Below are positions 38,380-49,352 of a DNA stretch of 64,000 bases, one piece after another. Positions within the stretch are counted from its first letter, which is position 1. The number at the start of each line of letters is the position of its first letter. Both the position numbers and the translations under genes were made by a program. The DNA is from Streptomyces asoensis. GTDB lineage: Bacteria; Actinomycetota; Actinomycetes; Streptomycetales; Streptomycetaceae. Where the stretch lies: assembly GCF_013085465.1 (NCBI RefSeq), contig NZ_CP049838.1, forward strand, positions 6,882,001 through 6,946,000, written 5' to 3'. Below the pieces are notes generated by a model. That model saw only the letters and a list, made by a program, of their open reading frames with translations, was not told the DNA's origin and did not search any database.

Positions 38380-39630
38380 ATGAGCCCGATCCCGTCGAAG
38401 TGCCGCCCCGCCGTGGTCGCCCTGCTCCTCGTCGGTGCCCTGGCCACGACCCCGACGGCCACCGCCGGCGAGCGGGCCGCGAGCAACTCCTGCGCGGGCA
38501 CGCTCTCGTACACCCGGCTGGACACCTCCTCGGCGGCCGCCGCGCAGACCCGGCACCTCGTCACCGGGGACCTGAACGGCGACGGTACGCAGGACGTGGT
38601 CGCCGCCAACCTCGACGCCGACTCGGTGACCGTGCTGCTCGGCGCGGGCGACGGGACGTTCGCCGCGGGCACCGCCCACCCGGTCGGTACGCGCCCGTAC
38701 CAGAGCGTGCTCGCCGACTTCGACGGCGACGGCAGCCTCGACCTCGCGACCGCCGACTTCGGCGGCGCCCAGGTCAGCGTGTTGCTGAACACCGGTGACG
38801 GCGGCTTCGGCACGGCCTCGGCGCTCGACGTCGGCACATCGCCGCGCGCGCTGGCCACCGGCGACCTCGACGGCGACGGCACGCCCGACCTCGTCGTCGC
38901 CGAGCAGGGCCCGAGCACGGTGCGCGTGCTGCTCGGACGCGGCGACGGCACCTTCGACGACCGGGGCCAGACCGCCACGGGGAGCCAGCCGCACGGCATC
39001 GTCGTCGGCGACTTCGACGGCGACGGCGCTGCGGACGTGGCCACGGCCAGTGTCGGAAGCGCCGGGGTCGGTGTGCTGCTCGGTGACGGTGCCGGCGGCC
39101 TCGGCGCCGTGGCCGGGTACGCGGCCACCGCCCGTCTCTACTCCCTCGCCGAGGGCGACTTCGACGGGAACGGCACCCTCGACCTGGCCACGGTGAGCAA
39201 CGGCGCCGATGTGCTGGACGTGCTGCCGGGCAACGGCGACGGGACCTTCGGCGCGGCCACCGGCTACGCCACCTCCGCGCTGCCGGTCGCGGTGGGCGCC
39301 GCCGACCTGGACGGCGACGGACTCACCGACCTGATGGTCTCCTCCCTGAAGGGCAACTCGGTGACGCTCTTCCAGGGCGTGCGCGGCGGCCCGCTCACCC
39401 CGCTCGCCGAGCTCCCCGCCCCTGGCGCCTATGACGCGGCGGCCGCCGATCTCGACGGTGACGGCGTACGCGACCTCGCGGTGGCCAACAGCACCGGAGG
39501 CGAGGTGGACGTGTTCAAAGGTGCCTGCCAGCCACCGCCACCACCATGGACCTGGCCCGGGTGCGCTGGGCCAGGGGCTGCCGCCGGCACTTCCACTGCC
39601 GGCGGCAGCCTGCTCAAGAGGCTGGAGTGA
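38380..39630 (+). CDS. Secreted FG-GAP/VCBS repeat protein (seven repeats)
   Basis: The 416-residue protein has a Sec-type signal peptide (VVALLLVGALATTPTATAG) and seven repeats each carrying a Ca2+-binding D-x-D-G-D-G-x-x-D loop: DLNGDGTQD, DFDGDGSLD, DLDGDGTPD, DFDGDGAAD, DFDGNGTLD, DLDGDGLTD and DLDGDGVRD. This predicts a seven-bladed integrin-alpha-like propeller. The last 30 residues (PPPPPWTWPGCAGPG then SLLKRLE) are unlike the rest, and a 14-bp hairpin lies within this stretch, so the present stop may be later than the ancestral one. The start follows AAGGA. It may form a unit with the FGE-like gene upstream. Confidence 0.9.
   Translation: MSPIPSKCRPAVVALLLVGALATTPTATAGERAASNSCAGTLSYTRLDTSSAAAAQTRHLVTGDLNGDGTQDVVAANLDADSVTVLLGAGDGTFAAGTAHPVGTRPYQSVLADFDGDGSLDLATADFGGAQVSVLLNTGDGGFGTASALDVGTSPRALATGDLDGDGTPDLVVAEQGPSTVRVLLGRGDGTFDDRGQTATGSQPHGIVVGDFDGDGAADVATASVGSAGVGVLLGDGAGGLGAVAGYAATARLYSLAEGDFDGNGTLDLATVSNGADVLDVLPGNGDGTFGAATGYATSALPVAVGAADLDGDGLTDLMVSSLKGNSVTLFQGVRGGPLTPLAELPAPGAYDAAAADLDGDGVRDLAVANSTGGEVDVFKGACQPPPPPWTWPGCAGPGAAAGTSTAGGSLLKRLE
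39576..39610. terminator. Hairpin inside the 3' end of the FG-GAP gene
   Basis: GGCTGCCGCCGGCA and TGCCGGCGGCAGCC pair perfectly over 14 bp around CTTCCAC. It is between convergent genes and probably stops transcription from both sides, although it lies 20 bp inside the plus-strand frame. Confidence 0.7.
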
Positions 39631-39649
39631 CTGGCCCGCTGGAGCCGGG

Positions 39650-41242
39650 CTAGCTGTCCGTGACCATGAGGGACGCCATCATGCCCTCGTCCTCGTGCTG
39701 GAGAAGATGGCAATGGAGCATGTACATGTACGTGTCGTCGGTGAAGTCGGTGAACTTCATCGCGATCTTGATGGAGCCGCCGCCGACGACCTCGAAGGTG
39801 TCGAACCAGCCGAGGTCGACGCCGGTCGGCGCCTCGCCGTTGATCTCGATCACCTGGTAGGGCACGTCATGCAGATGGAACGAGTGCTCGAGCTGCGTGC
39901 TGTTCGTGATCGTCCAGACCTCCTCGGCGTTCAGCGTCGTGCTGATCATCGCCATCCCGGCCATGGTGGTGCCCACCGAGCCGTTGATCGACATGGTCCC
40001 GCCGGTGCCCTGACCGAGGGTGATGGTCCGCGCGGTGAAGTCGCTCGTGTCGTACCGGGTGATGGTGTTGAGCGTGCTCGGCAGGGCGGCCGGGGTGTCG
40101 GTGGCGTCGGGGGTCACGGTCAGGAAGTCGTAGGTGCCGCTGCCGCCGCGGATCCAGCCGGTGGTGACGACGGCCTGGAGCGTGACCGCGTCCTCGAGGT
40201 CGAGGACGAACTCGGCGCGGGCGCCGGCCACCAGCCGGATCGTGGTCACCTCGGTGGGCTCGGTGAGATAGCCCTGGTCGGTGGCGATCTGGGTGAGCGT
40301 CCCGCCGTCGCCGCGCTGGACGGTCATGATGTCGGCGGGGGAGGCGTTCAGGACCCGGAAGCGGGTGCGCTTCTTGGTCGCGGTGAAGCCGAGGGTGGTC
40401 GAGTCGACGTTGGTGCCGTTGACCAGTACCGGGAAGCTGACGCCGGAGCTGCGATAGCCGGCCGCCTCGTACTTGATGTCGCCGGCGCTGTCGACCGCCA
40501 GACACTGGAGGATGATCGGGATGTCGTCGACGCCGTACTCGCTCGGCAGCGCGGCCGAGACGTCCGAGTCGTCCTCCACGATGATCATGCCGGCCAGACC
40601 GTGGACGACCTGCTCGGCCGTGGTGCCCAGGGCGTGCGGGTGGTACCAGAGCGTCTTGGCCTCGTCGAGCACCTCGAAGGTGGGCGACCAGGTCACGCCG
40701 TCCGCGAAGGCGTTCTGCGGGCCGCCGTCCATCTTGGGCGGGATGTGGGCGCCGTGGAAGTGGACCGAGGTGTCCGCGCCCAGGGTGTTGGTGAAGTTCA
40801 TCAGGACCGTGTCGCCCTTGGTCCACTTCATGGTCGGGCCGAGGTACGAACCGTTGTAGCCGGCCGTGGTGCTGGTGACGCCGCTGAGCACCTCGCCGGT
40901 GCCGGTCTTCGCGGTCAGGGTGTAGGTGGTGGTGCCGTCGGAGGTGGTGGCCTCCAGCAGGTCGGGGATCGTGAGGGTGCCGGTGGCGTCGGCGGCGGAC
41001 GCCTTGTTGCTGTTGCCGCCCGTCAGCAGGGAGAAGGTGACCCCGGCGGTCCCGACGGCGGCCAGCCCGGCCGCCCCCGCCATGCCGCCGAGGAACTTCC
41101 GCCGGTGCAGGCCCTTGCCGTGCCCGCCCTTGGTCTCGCTGCTCTTCGTGTGGCGCTCGTCCTTGGCGCCCCGGTCGCTCCGGGCGTGGGCGCCCTTGCT
41201 CTGCCGTCCCGCGCCGGAGGCGGGATCTGTGGTGTGGGTCAT
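39650..41242 (-). CDS. Tat-exported multicopper oxidase
   Basis: The 530-residue product has an unusually long, charged N-terminus (residues 1-45) before a Tat signal HRRKFLGGMAGAAGL. Three cupredoxin domains follow with all copper-site motifs: VHFHGAH (T2/T3), LWYHPHALG, HSFHLHDVPY and the C-terminal YMYMLHCHLLQHEDEGMM, in which the HCH carries the type 1 Cys and the closing Met is the axial ligand. The sequence resembles CotA/bilirubin-oxidase and spore-coat-type enzymes. It would oxidise phenols or metal ions with O2 outside the cell. The many glycines and threonines in domain three lack a Met-rich loop, so a specific cuprous oxidase role is not indicated. Confidence 0.93.
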   Translation of the reverse strand: MTHTTDPASGAGRQSKGAHARSDRGAKDERHTKSSETKGGHGKGLHRRKFLGGMAGAAGLAAVGTAGVTFSLLTGGNSNKASAADATGTLTIPDLLEATTSDGTTTYTLTAKTGTGEVLSGVTSTTAGYNGSYLGPTMKWTKGDTVLMNFTNTLGADTSVHFHGAHIPPKMDGGPQNAFADGVTWSPTFEVLDEAKTLWYHPHALGTTAEQVVHGLAGMIIVEDDSDVSAALPSEYGVDDIPIILQCLAVDSAGDIKYEAAGYRSSGVSFPVLVNGTNVDSTTLGFTATKKRTRFRVLNASPADIMTVQRGDGGTLTQIATDQGYLTEPTEVTTIRLVAGARAEFVLDLEDAVTLQAVVTTGWIRGGSGTYDFLTVTPDATDTPAALPSTLNTITRYDTSDFTARTITLGQGTGGTMSINGSVGTTMAGMAMISTTLNAEEVWTITNSTQLEHSFHLHDVPYQVIEINGEAPTGVDLGWFDTFEVVGGGSIKIAMKFTDFTDDTYMYMLHCHLLQHEDEGMMASLMVTDS

Positions 41243-41460
41243 GGCCGTGGAGCTTTGGGCTAAGGCCTATGTGAAGACTGGGTCGAAGTTAGGAGTGAGC
41301 CGAGGAGGCTGTGTGGCCACCGTGTTCCCCAACTCCATTGAAGAAAAGCCAAGTTGGTGGAACGCAGGTCATGTTCGGGGCGTGGGACACATCGGACGGC
41401 CGGCTCTCATCAATTGTTCACGATTTTGAGTACATGTGACCTGCATCACATTGCCTGTGC

Positions 41461-42120
41461 TCAGGCGGCCGTGGCCTGCGCCTCCCGCACGAGCCGCAGA
41501 TACCGATCCCAGTCCCAGTGCTCGCCCGGGTCGGTGTGATCCGTGCCCGGCACCTCCACATGCCCGATGATGTGCTCGCGGTCGACGGCTATGTCGTACC
41601 GCCGGCAGATCGCGGCGGTCAGCCGGGCGGAGGCGGCGTACATCGCGTCGGTGAAGTCCTTCGGCCGGTCCACGAAGCCCTCGTGCTCGATGCCGACACT
41701 GCGCTCGTTGTACGCGCGGTTGCCCGCGTGGTACGCCACGTCCAGCTCTCGGATCATCTGCGTGACGTGCCCGTCCTTGCCGACGATGTAGTGCGCGGCC
41801 GCCTTGTGCCCCGGGTCCTCGAACGCCTTCACCGCGCTGTCGAGGTCGCCCTGCGTGACATGGACGACGACCATGTCGATCCCGTAGTCGTCCGGCCGGT
41901 CCGCCCAGCGGAAGTTCGCCTCCGACGCCGCCACCCACCGGGCGCCCCGGAAGTCCACGGCGCCTTCCACCCGCTGCCTGCGCACGCCCGGCAGCCGCCA
42001 GTACAGCCGCGCCAGCTCCTCGCGCGCCAGCACGCCCGTGCCGACGGCGGCCGCCGCCCCGCCGATCAGCAGGGCGCGCCGCCCGATCCGCCGGTCGGAG
42101 TCGCTCTTCCCGTCCCCCAT
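41461..42120 (-). CDS. Tat-exported N-acetylmuramoyl-L-alanine amidase (amidase_2)
   Basis: The 219-residue protein starts with a Tat signal ([15 protein letters not shown]) and carries a zinc amidase domain of the T7 lysozyme/AmpD type. The first His is in [12 protein letters not shown], the second in [19 protein letters not shown] (with D-x-G), and the conserved [11 protein letters not shown] segment is present. It should cleave the amide between MurNAc and L-Ala in peptidoglycan. It is divergent from mnmA (83 bp between starts). From memory an equivalent gene sits between nifS and mnmA in S. coelicolor. Confidence 0.92.
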   Translation of the reverse strand: MGDGKSDSDRRIGRRALLIGGAAAAVGTGVLAREELARLYWRLPGVRRQRVEGAVDFRGARWVAASEANFRWADRPDDYGIDMVVVHVTQGDLDSAVKAFEDPGHKAAAHYIVGKDGHVTQMIRELDVAYHAGNRAYNERSVGIEHEGFVDRPKDFTDAMYAASARLTAAICRRYDIAVDREHIIGHVEVPGTDHTDPGEHWDWDRYLRLVREAQATAA

Positions 42121-42203
42121 GTCCGTGCCCTTCCTCGCCCCTTGTGATCGTCAACGGATACTCGCGGGCTCCGGTTCCCGAGGACCCGTACCCTGGAAGG
42201 GTT

Positions 42204-43334
42204 ATGACTGAGACCTCGCAGCGCTCCCGCCCCCTTCGCGTACTCGCCGCCATGTCCGGCGGGGTCGACTCCGCCGTCGCCGCCGCCCGCGCGGCCGAAG
42301 CCGGCCACGACGTGACCGGCGTCCACCTCGCCCTCTCCGCGAACCCGCAGTCGTTCCGCACCGGCGCGCGAGGCTGTTGCACCATCGAGGACTCCCGCGA
42401 CGCCCGCCGCGCGGCCGACGTCATCGGCATCCCGTTCTACGTCTGGGACCTCGCCGACCGCTTCCGCGAGGACGTCGTCGACGACTTCGTCGCCGAGTAC
42501 GAGGCCGGCCGCACGCCCAACCCGTGTCTGCGCTGCAACGAGAAGATCAAGTTCGCCGCGCTGCTGGACAAGGCGCTGGCGCTGGGCTTCGACGCGGTGT
42601 GCACCGGCCACTACGCGAAGGTCCTCGTCAACGAGGACGGCACGCGCGAGCTGCACCGCGCCTCCGACATGGCCAAGGACCAGTCCTACGTCCTCGGCGT
42701 CCTCGACGACCGGCAGCTCGCCCACGCGCTCTTCCCCCTCGGCGACACGGTGACCACGAAGGACGAGATCCGCGCGGAGGCCGAGCGCCGGGGCCTGGCG
42801 GTCGCCAAGAAGCCCGACTCCCACGACATCTGCTTCATCGCCGACGGCGACACCCAGGGCTTCCTCGCGAACCGGCTGGGCAGGGCCGAGGGAGACATCG
42901 TCGACGAGTCCGGCGCCAAGGTCGGCACCCACGAGGGCGCGTACGGCTTCACCATCGGCCAGCGCAAGGGCCTGCGCATCGGCACCCCGGCCGCCGACGG
43001 CAAGCCGCGCTACGTCCTCGACATCTCCCCGGTGAACAACACGGTGACGGTCGGCCCGGCCGCCTCCCTGGACGTCGCCGCCCTGACCGCGATCAGGCCT
43101 CGCTGGTGCGGCGCCGCCCCGACCGGCCCCGGCACCTACACCGCCCAGCTGCGCGCCCACGGCGGCGAGACCGAGGTGCGGGCCGAACTCGTCGACGGCT
43201 CCCTCGAGGTCACCTTCACGGAGCCCGTCCGGGGCGTGGCCCCCGGCCAGGCGATCGTGCTGTACGACGACACGCGCGTGGTGGGCTCGGCGACGATCGC
43301 TTCCACGGTGAGGGCGACGGCCGGGGTGGCCTGA
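42204..43334 (+). CDS. mnmA: tRNA-uridine 2-sulfurtransferase MnmA
   Basis: The 376-residue enzyme thiolates U34 of Lys, Glu and Gln tRNAs using sulfur from a cysteine desulfurase. The PP-loop [16 protein letters not shown] is at the N-terminus. The catalytic cysteines are in [15 protein letters not shown] and [14 protein letters not shown]. The C-terminal domain with [14 protein letters not shown] closes the protein. The ATG at 42204 follows GGAAGG. The divergent amidase and the nifS gene 5 kb upstream complete the local set. Confidence 0.96.
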   Translation: MTETSQRSRPLRVLAAMSGGVDSAVAAARAAEAGHDVTGVHLALSANPQSFRTGARGCCTIEDSRDARRAADVIGIPFYVWDLADRFREDVVDDFVAEYEAGRTPNPCLRCNEKIKFAALLDKALALGFDAVCTGHYAKVLVNEDGTRELHRASDMAKDQSYVLGVLDDRQLAHALFPLGDTVTTKDEIRAEAERRGLAVAKKPDSHDICFIADGDTQGFLANRLGRAEGDIVDESGAKVGTHEGAYGFTIGQRKGLRIGTPAADGKPRYVLDISPVNNTVTVGPAASLDVAALTAIRPRWCGAAPTGPGTYTAQLRAHGGETEVRAELVDGSLEVTFTEPVRGVAPGQAIVLYDDTRVVGSATIASTVRATAGVA

Positions 43335-43337
43335 CCG

Positions 43338-44129
43338 TCAGCCGCGCGACCCGAGGAACTCCGCCAGCACCGGCGCGAGGACGTTCGGGTCCACCATGTG
43401 GGTCTGGCCCTCGAGCTCGCGGTACGTGCCGTCCGCGACCGCGTCCGCGACGGCGCGCGTGGCCTCGCGCAGCCACGGCGGACTGGCCTCGCCCGCCACG
43501 GCGAGGACCGGGACGCCGACCGCGGCCAGCCGCTCCCGGGGCGGCGCACCGCCGCCCAGGACGGCGTCGTCGTAGGCGAGGGTCGGCGCGATGGCCTCCA
43601 TCCCCTCCCACATCGGTGCCTGACGGGCGCCCCGGATCATCTCCTCGGCCAGCCCGGTCAGCCGCAGGAACAGCTCGACGGCGTCCCCGCGCCGCCCCTG
43701 CGCGAGCGCCTCGGTGAGGTCCGCCGTGTAGGCGGCGCGTCGCTGTGCGCCCTCCTCGTCCACGGCGTACGGCGTCTCGTACACGGCCACCCGCCGCACC
43801 GGCAGCCCGGCGGCGGCCGCCTCCAGCACCAGCGCGCCGCCCGAGGAGATGCCGTACAGCGCCGCCTCGCCGCCCGCCGCATCGATGAGGGCCGCCAGGT
43901 CCTCGACCTCGCGTTCCACCGCGTACGGCGCCGTGTCGCCGCTCTCGCCACGGCCCCGGCGGTCGTACCGGAGGACCGTGCAGCGGTCCGCGAGCAGGCC
44001 GGCCAGGGGCGCCATGGTGCCGCCCGTGGACATCGCCCCGCTCACCAGGATGACCGCGGGCCCCTCGCCGGCGCGTGTGTACGCGAGTTCGGTGCCGTCG
44101 CGCGAAATGGTCTTCTTGTCCATGCTCAT
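43338..44129 (-). CDS. Alpha/beta-fold hydrolase
   Basis: The 263-residue protein has the classic triad setting: nucleophile Ser in LYGISSGGALVLEAA, a late His in LEGQTHMVDP and an acid between them (VPVLAVAGEASPPWL region). The oxyanion-hole segment is VILVSGAMSTGG. This is the type often annotated as a haloperoxidase- or esterase-like hydrolase; the substrate is unknown. It ends 3 bp from the convergent mnmA stop and lies 32 bp after the DUF427 gene on the same strand, with which it is probably transcribed. Confidence 0.9.
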   Translation of the reverse strand: MSMDKKTISRDGTELAYTRAGEGPAVILVSGAMSTGGTMAPLAGLLADRCTVLRYDRRGRGESGDTAPYAVEREVEDLAALIDAAGGEAALYGISSGGALVLEAAAAGLPVRRVAVYETPYAVDEEGAQRRAAYTADLTEALAQGRRGDAVELFLRLTGLAEEMIRGARQAPMWEGMEAIAPTLAYDDAVLGGGAPPRERLAAVGVPVLAVAGEASPPWLREATRAVADAVADGTYRELEGQTHMVDPNVLAPVLAEFLGSRG

Positions 44130-44161
44130 GCAGACTGCCGCACGGCACGGCGGTCATCGGC

Positions 44162-44515
44162 CTACGACACCTCCGCTTGCGGCACTTCCGCCTCCGAGAC
44201 CTCCACTTCGTAGAAGCACAGGTGGTTCTTGATCTCGGCGACATCGGGCTTGGGATCCGGGTACGCCCAGACGAGGTCCGCCGCGTCCGGCAGCGACCAG
44301 TAGGACGCCGTTCCCTTGAACGGGCAGTATGTGTGGGTGTCGGAGGGGGTCAGCAGGTCGAGCCGGACGTCCTCGGCGGGGATGTAGTACCGCACCGGAC
44401 AGCCGGTCTCGCGCAGGGCGAGCGCCCGGTCGGTCTCGGCCAGCACGTGGCCCTCGTGGACGACCCTGATGTGCCGGTCGCCCCGCTCGATCGTGATCGT
44501 GTGTCCTCGGGTCAT
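44162..44515 (-). CDS. DUF427 protein
   Basis: The 117-residue protein shows the DUF427 pattern: RHIRVVHEGHVLAETDRALA, then RYYIPAEDVRLDLLTPSDTH and TYCPFKGTASYWSL. The conserved CPFKG with Cys and Lys suggests a small-molecule or metal site, but no function is established. The ATG at 44515 is divergent by 50 bp from the LOG-family gene. It is probably cotranscribed with the hydrolase. Confidence 0.92.
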   Translation of the reverse strand: MTRGHTITIERGDRHIRVVHEGHVLAETDRALALRETGCPVRYYIPAEDVRLDLLTPSDTHTYCPFKGTASYWSLPDAADLVWAYPDPKPDVAEIKNHLCFYEVEVSEAEVPQAEVS

Positions 44516-44565
44516 GCCGGAACAGCGCCCGCGGGCCTCCGGTTCTTCCCGCGTACGGTGACCAC

Positions 44566-45105
44566 ATGCGTATCTGTGTCTTCCTCTCAGCCGCCGACCT
44601 CGACGACCGTTACACCCGCCCCGCGCGCGAGTTCGCCGAACTCCTCGGCAAGGGCGGCCACACCCTCGTGTGGGGCGGCTCCGACACCGGCCTGATGAAG
44701 GTGGTCGCGGACGGTGTGCAGGAGGCGGGCGGCCGGCTGTGCGGGGTCTCGGTGGGCTTCCTCGCGGCCAAGGCGCGGGCCGGGGCCGACGAGATGGTCG
44801 TCGCGCGGGATCTCGCCGAGCGCAAGCGGCTCCTCCTGGAGAAGTCCGAGGCCGTCGTGATCATGGTCGGCGGGACCGGCACGCTGGACGAGGCGACCGA
44901 GATCCTCGAACTGAAGAAGCACGGGCACACCGACAAGCCGGTGGTGCTGCTCAACACCGCGGGTTTCTACGACGGCCTCAAGGAGCAGTTCCGGCGCATG
45001 GAGGACGAGGGTCTCCTGCCCCGCCCCCTCACCGACCTGGTGTTCTTCGCGGAGGATCCGGTCGGGGCGCTGGCCTACCTCGAAGAGAGCCAGGGCATCG
45101 CGTGA
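44566..45105 (+). CDS. LOG-family protein (nucleotide phosphoribohydrolase-like)
   Basis: The 179-residue protein has the Rossmann-like LOG fold with LVWGGSDTGLMKVVADG and the catalytic-site segment IMVGGTGTLDEATEIL. In characterised LOG enzymes (cytokinin riboside 5'-monophosphate phosphoribohydrolases) the line is PGGxGTxxE with a catalytic Glu; here the Pro is Val but GG-GT--E is complete, so activity on a nucleoside monophosphate is plausible. It starts at the ATG at 44566 and is followed closely by an SDR gene. Confidence 0.88.
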   Translation: MRICVFLSAADLDDRYTRPAREFAELLGKGGHTLVWGGSDTGLMKVVADGVQEAGGRLCGVSVGFLAAKARAGADEMVVARDLAERKRLLLEKSEAVVIMVGGTGTLDEATEILELKKHGHTDKPVVLLNTAGFYDGLKEQFRRMEDEGLLPRPLTDLVFFAEDPVGALAYLEESQGIA

Positions 45106-45132
45106 CTCCTCGGTGATGCGAGCATGGCGGGC

Positions 45133-45822
45133 ATGGCTACTCATGTGATCACCGGAGCCGGTTCCGGCATCGGCGCGGCCGTCGCCCGCCGCCTGCACGC
45201 GCGCGGGGACGAACTCGTGCTGCACGCGCGCGACGCGGGCCGCGCGAAGGAGCTGGCGGCGGAGTTTCCCGGGGCCCGGACCCTGGTCGGCGACCTGGCC
45301 GAGCCCGCCAAGCTGAGCTGGGCCTTCTCCCACCAGACGCTTCCCGACCGGGTGGACTCCCTGCTCCACATCGCCGGCGTGGTCGACCTGGGGCCGGTCG
45401 GCGACCTGACCCCGAAGTCCTGGCGCCACCAGCTCGACGTCAACCTGATCGCCCCGGCCGAGCTGACCCGCCACCTCCTGCCCCAACTCCGGGCCACCCG
45501 GGGACACGTGGTGTTCGTGAACTCCGGAGCGGGTCTGCGGGCGAGTGCCGACTGGTCCGCGTACGCCGCCTCCAAGCACGGCCTGAAGGCGCTGGCGGAC
45601 GCCCTGCGCGCCGAGGAGCACGACAACGGCGTCCGCGTCACCTCCGTCTACCCCGGCCGCACCGCCAGCCCCATGCAGGCCAAGGTCCACCAGCAGGAGG
45701 GCAAGGAGTACGACCCGGGGGAGTGGATCGACCCCGAGTCGGTCGCGACGACGATCCTGATGGCCGTCGACCTGCCCCGGGACGCGGAGGTCAACGACCT
45801 GACGGTGCGGCCGGGGCGGTGA
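45133..45822 (+). CDS. Short-chain dehydrogenase/reductase (SDR)
   Basis: The 229-residue enzyme has TGAGSGIGAAVARRLH for NAD(P) binding, the LLHIAGV segment in place of NNAG, and the active site Ser (FVNSGAG) with YAASKHGLKALADAL, that is YxxxK. It should reduce or oxidise an alcohol or carbonyl compound. Basic residues after the second strand (HARDAGRAKEL) favour NADP. I take the ATG at 45133, where the fold begins; the ATG at 45124 is nine bases upstream. The gap to the LOG gene is short. Confidence 0.9.
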   Translation: MATHVITGAGSGIGAAVARRLHARGDELVLHARDAGRAKELAAEFPGARTLVGDLAEPAKLSWAFSHQTLPDRVDSLLHIAGVVDLGPVGDLTPKSWRHQLDVNLIAPAELTRHLLPQLRATRGHVVFVNSGAGLRASADWSAYAASKHGLKALADALRAEEHDNGVRVTSVYPGRTASPMQAKVHQQEGKEYDPGEWIDPESVATTILMAVDLPRDAEVNDLTVRPGR

Positions 45823-45873
45823 GGCCGCCCGCGGGGGCGAGGCGCGCTCCCGCGCCTACGTAGGCTTCACCCC

Positions 45874-46875
45874 GTGAACGCACACTTCAGTTTCGGCCCC
45901 GCCACCGGCGTCGGTTCCCTGCCCGGCGGTGACGCCCGCGAGGCCGCCAAGGCCGCCACCGGGTCCTTCGAGGACTTCCCGTTTCTCGCCGAGCTGCCGG
46001 CCCGCGGCCCGGGCGCCGACATGATCGGCCGCACCGCGGGGATGCTCGTCGAGCTGTTCGCGCGCGTGGAGCCCAGCGGCTGGCGGATCGGCGACCGGCC
46101 GGGCCGCGACACCAAGCGGGCCCGGTCCTGGCTGGGGGAGGACCTCGACGCGCTGGAGGAGTTCACGCAGGGCTACGAGGGCCAGGTGAAGGTGCAGGCC
46201 GTCGGGCCCTGGACCCTCGCCGCCGCGCTGGAGCTGAAGAACGGCCAGTCGGTGCTCTCCGACCACGGTGCCCGCCGCGACCTCGCCGGCTCCCTCGCCG
46301 AGGGGCTGCGCCTCCATCTCGACGAGGTGCGCCGCCGCCTGCCCGGTGCGCGGCTCGTGCTCCAGCTCGACGAACCCTCCCTCACCGCCGTCCTGCGCGG
46401 CGAGGTGAAGACCGCCAGCGGCTACCACACCCACCGCGCCGTCGACCGGCAGGTCGTGGAGGCCACGCTTCGGGAGGTCGTCGGGGTGCACGGCGACGGC
46501 CCCGTCGTGGTCCACTCCTGCGCCCCCGACGTCCCGTTCGCCCTGCTGCGCCGGGCCGGCGCGGCGGCGGTCTCGTTCGACTTCTCGCTGCTCACCGAGC
46601 GTGACGACGACACGATCGGCGAGGCGGTGGAAGGCGGTACCCGGCTGTTCGCCGGTGTCGTGCCGGGCGTGGACGCCCCATTGTCGGACCCTGCCGGTAG
46701 CGTCATGGGTGTCAGGACGCTGTGGCGCAGGCTGGGACTGCAACCGGGGCTGCTCACCGAGGCGGTCACGCTCACGCCGTCGTGCGGCCTCGCGGGAGCT
46801 TCTCCCGCGTACGCGCGCCAGGCCCTCGCCCACTGCGCCCGGGCGGCGAGATCTCTCGCGGACAACCCAGAGTAA
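45874..46875 (+). CDS. Cobalamin-independent methionine synthase (MetE C-terminal)-like protein
   Basis: The 333-residue protein corresponds to the catalytic C-terminal barrel of MetE alone. Zinc ligands are visible in VVVHSCAPDVPF (His and Cys) and LTPSCGLAGAS (Cys), and DEPSL holds the Asp/Glu region. GVGSLPGGDAREAA opens the domain. Stand-alone proteins of this kind transfer methyl groups to a thiol, but their folate or corrinoid donors vary, so the substrate is open. It starts with GTG at 45874 and ends 15 bp before ligA, with which it may be cotranscribed. Confidence 0.85.
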   Translation: MNAHFSFGPATGVGSLPGGDAREAAKAATGSFEDFPFLAELPARGPGADMIGRTAGMLVELFARVEPSGWRIGDRPGRDTKRARSWLGEDLDALEEFTQGYEGQVKVQAVGPWTLAAALELKNGQSVLSDHGARRDLAGSLAEGLRLHLDEVRRRLPGARLVLQLDEPSLTAVLRGEVKTASGYHTHRAVDRQVVEATLREVVGVHGDGPVVVHSCAPDVPFALLRRAGAAAVSFDFSLLTERDDDTIGEAVEGGTRLFAGVVPGVDAPLSDPAGSVMGVRTLWRRLGLQPGLLTEAVTLTPSCGLAGASPAYARQALAHCARAARSLADNPE

Positions 46876-49083
<2,208 letters not shown>

Positions 49084-49352
49084 CGACGAGTGGCGGTTGA
49101 AGGTCACCCGATCGGCGCATACCAGATGCATACGGGTGGCCGGGGCGCATTCGGGCAACCGTCGACGACCGCTGCCCGTGGAAGCCTTCTGCGGCCTACT
49201 GTTGAGACGTGCGCCTGCCGTGCCCAGCTGCGGTCGGGGCATCCCCGTGCTCCTGGTGAGCAGGGGGAAGGGTTCTCCAACGTGGTGCCGCCCGGGGTCG
49301 TCGGGCAACGGGCCGCGTGGCGTGGGCACCGCCGGCTGTGAGAGGGACGGGA
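49084..49352. other. Gap between ligA and the GGDEF-EAL gene
   Basis: No convincing gene is seen in these 269 bp. The start of the next transcript probably lies here. Confidence 0.35.
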
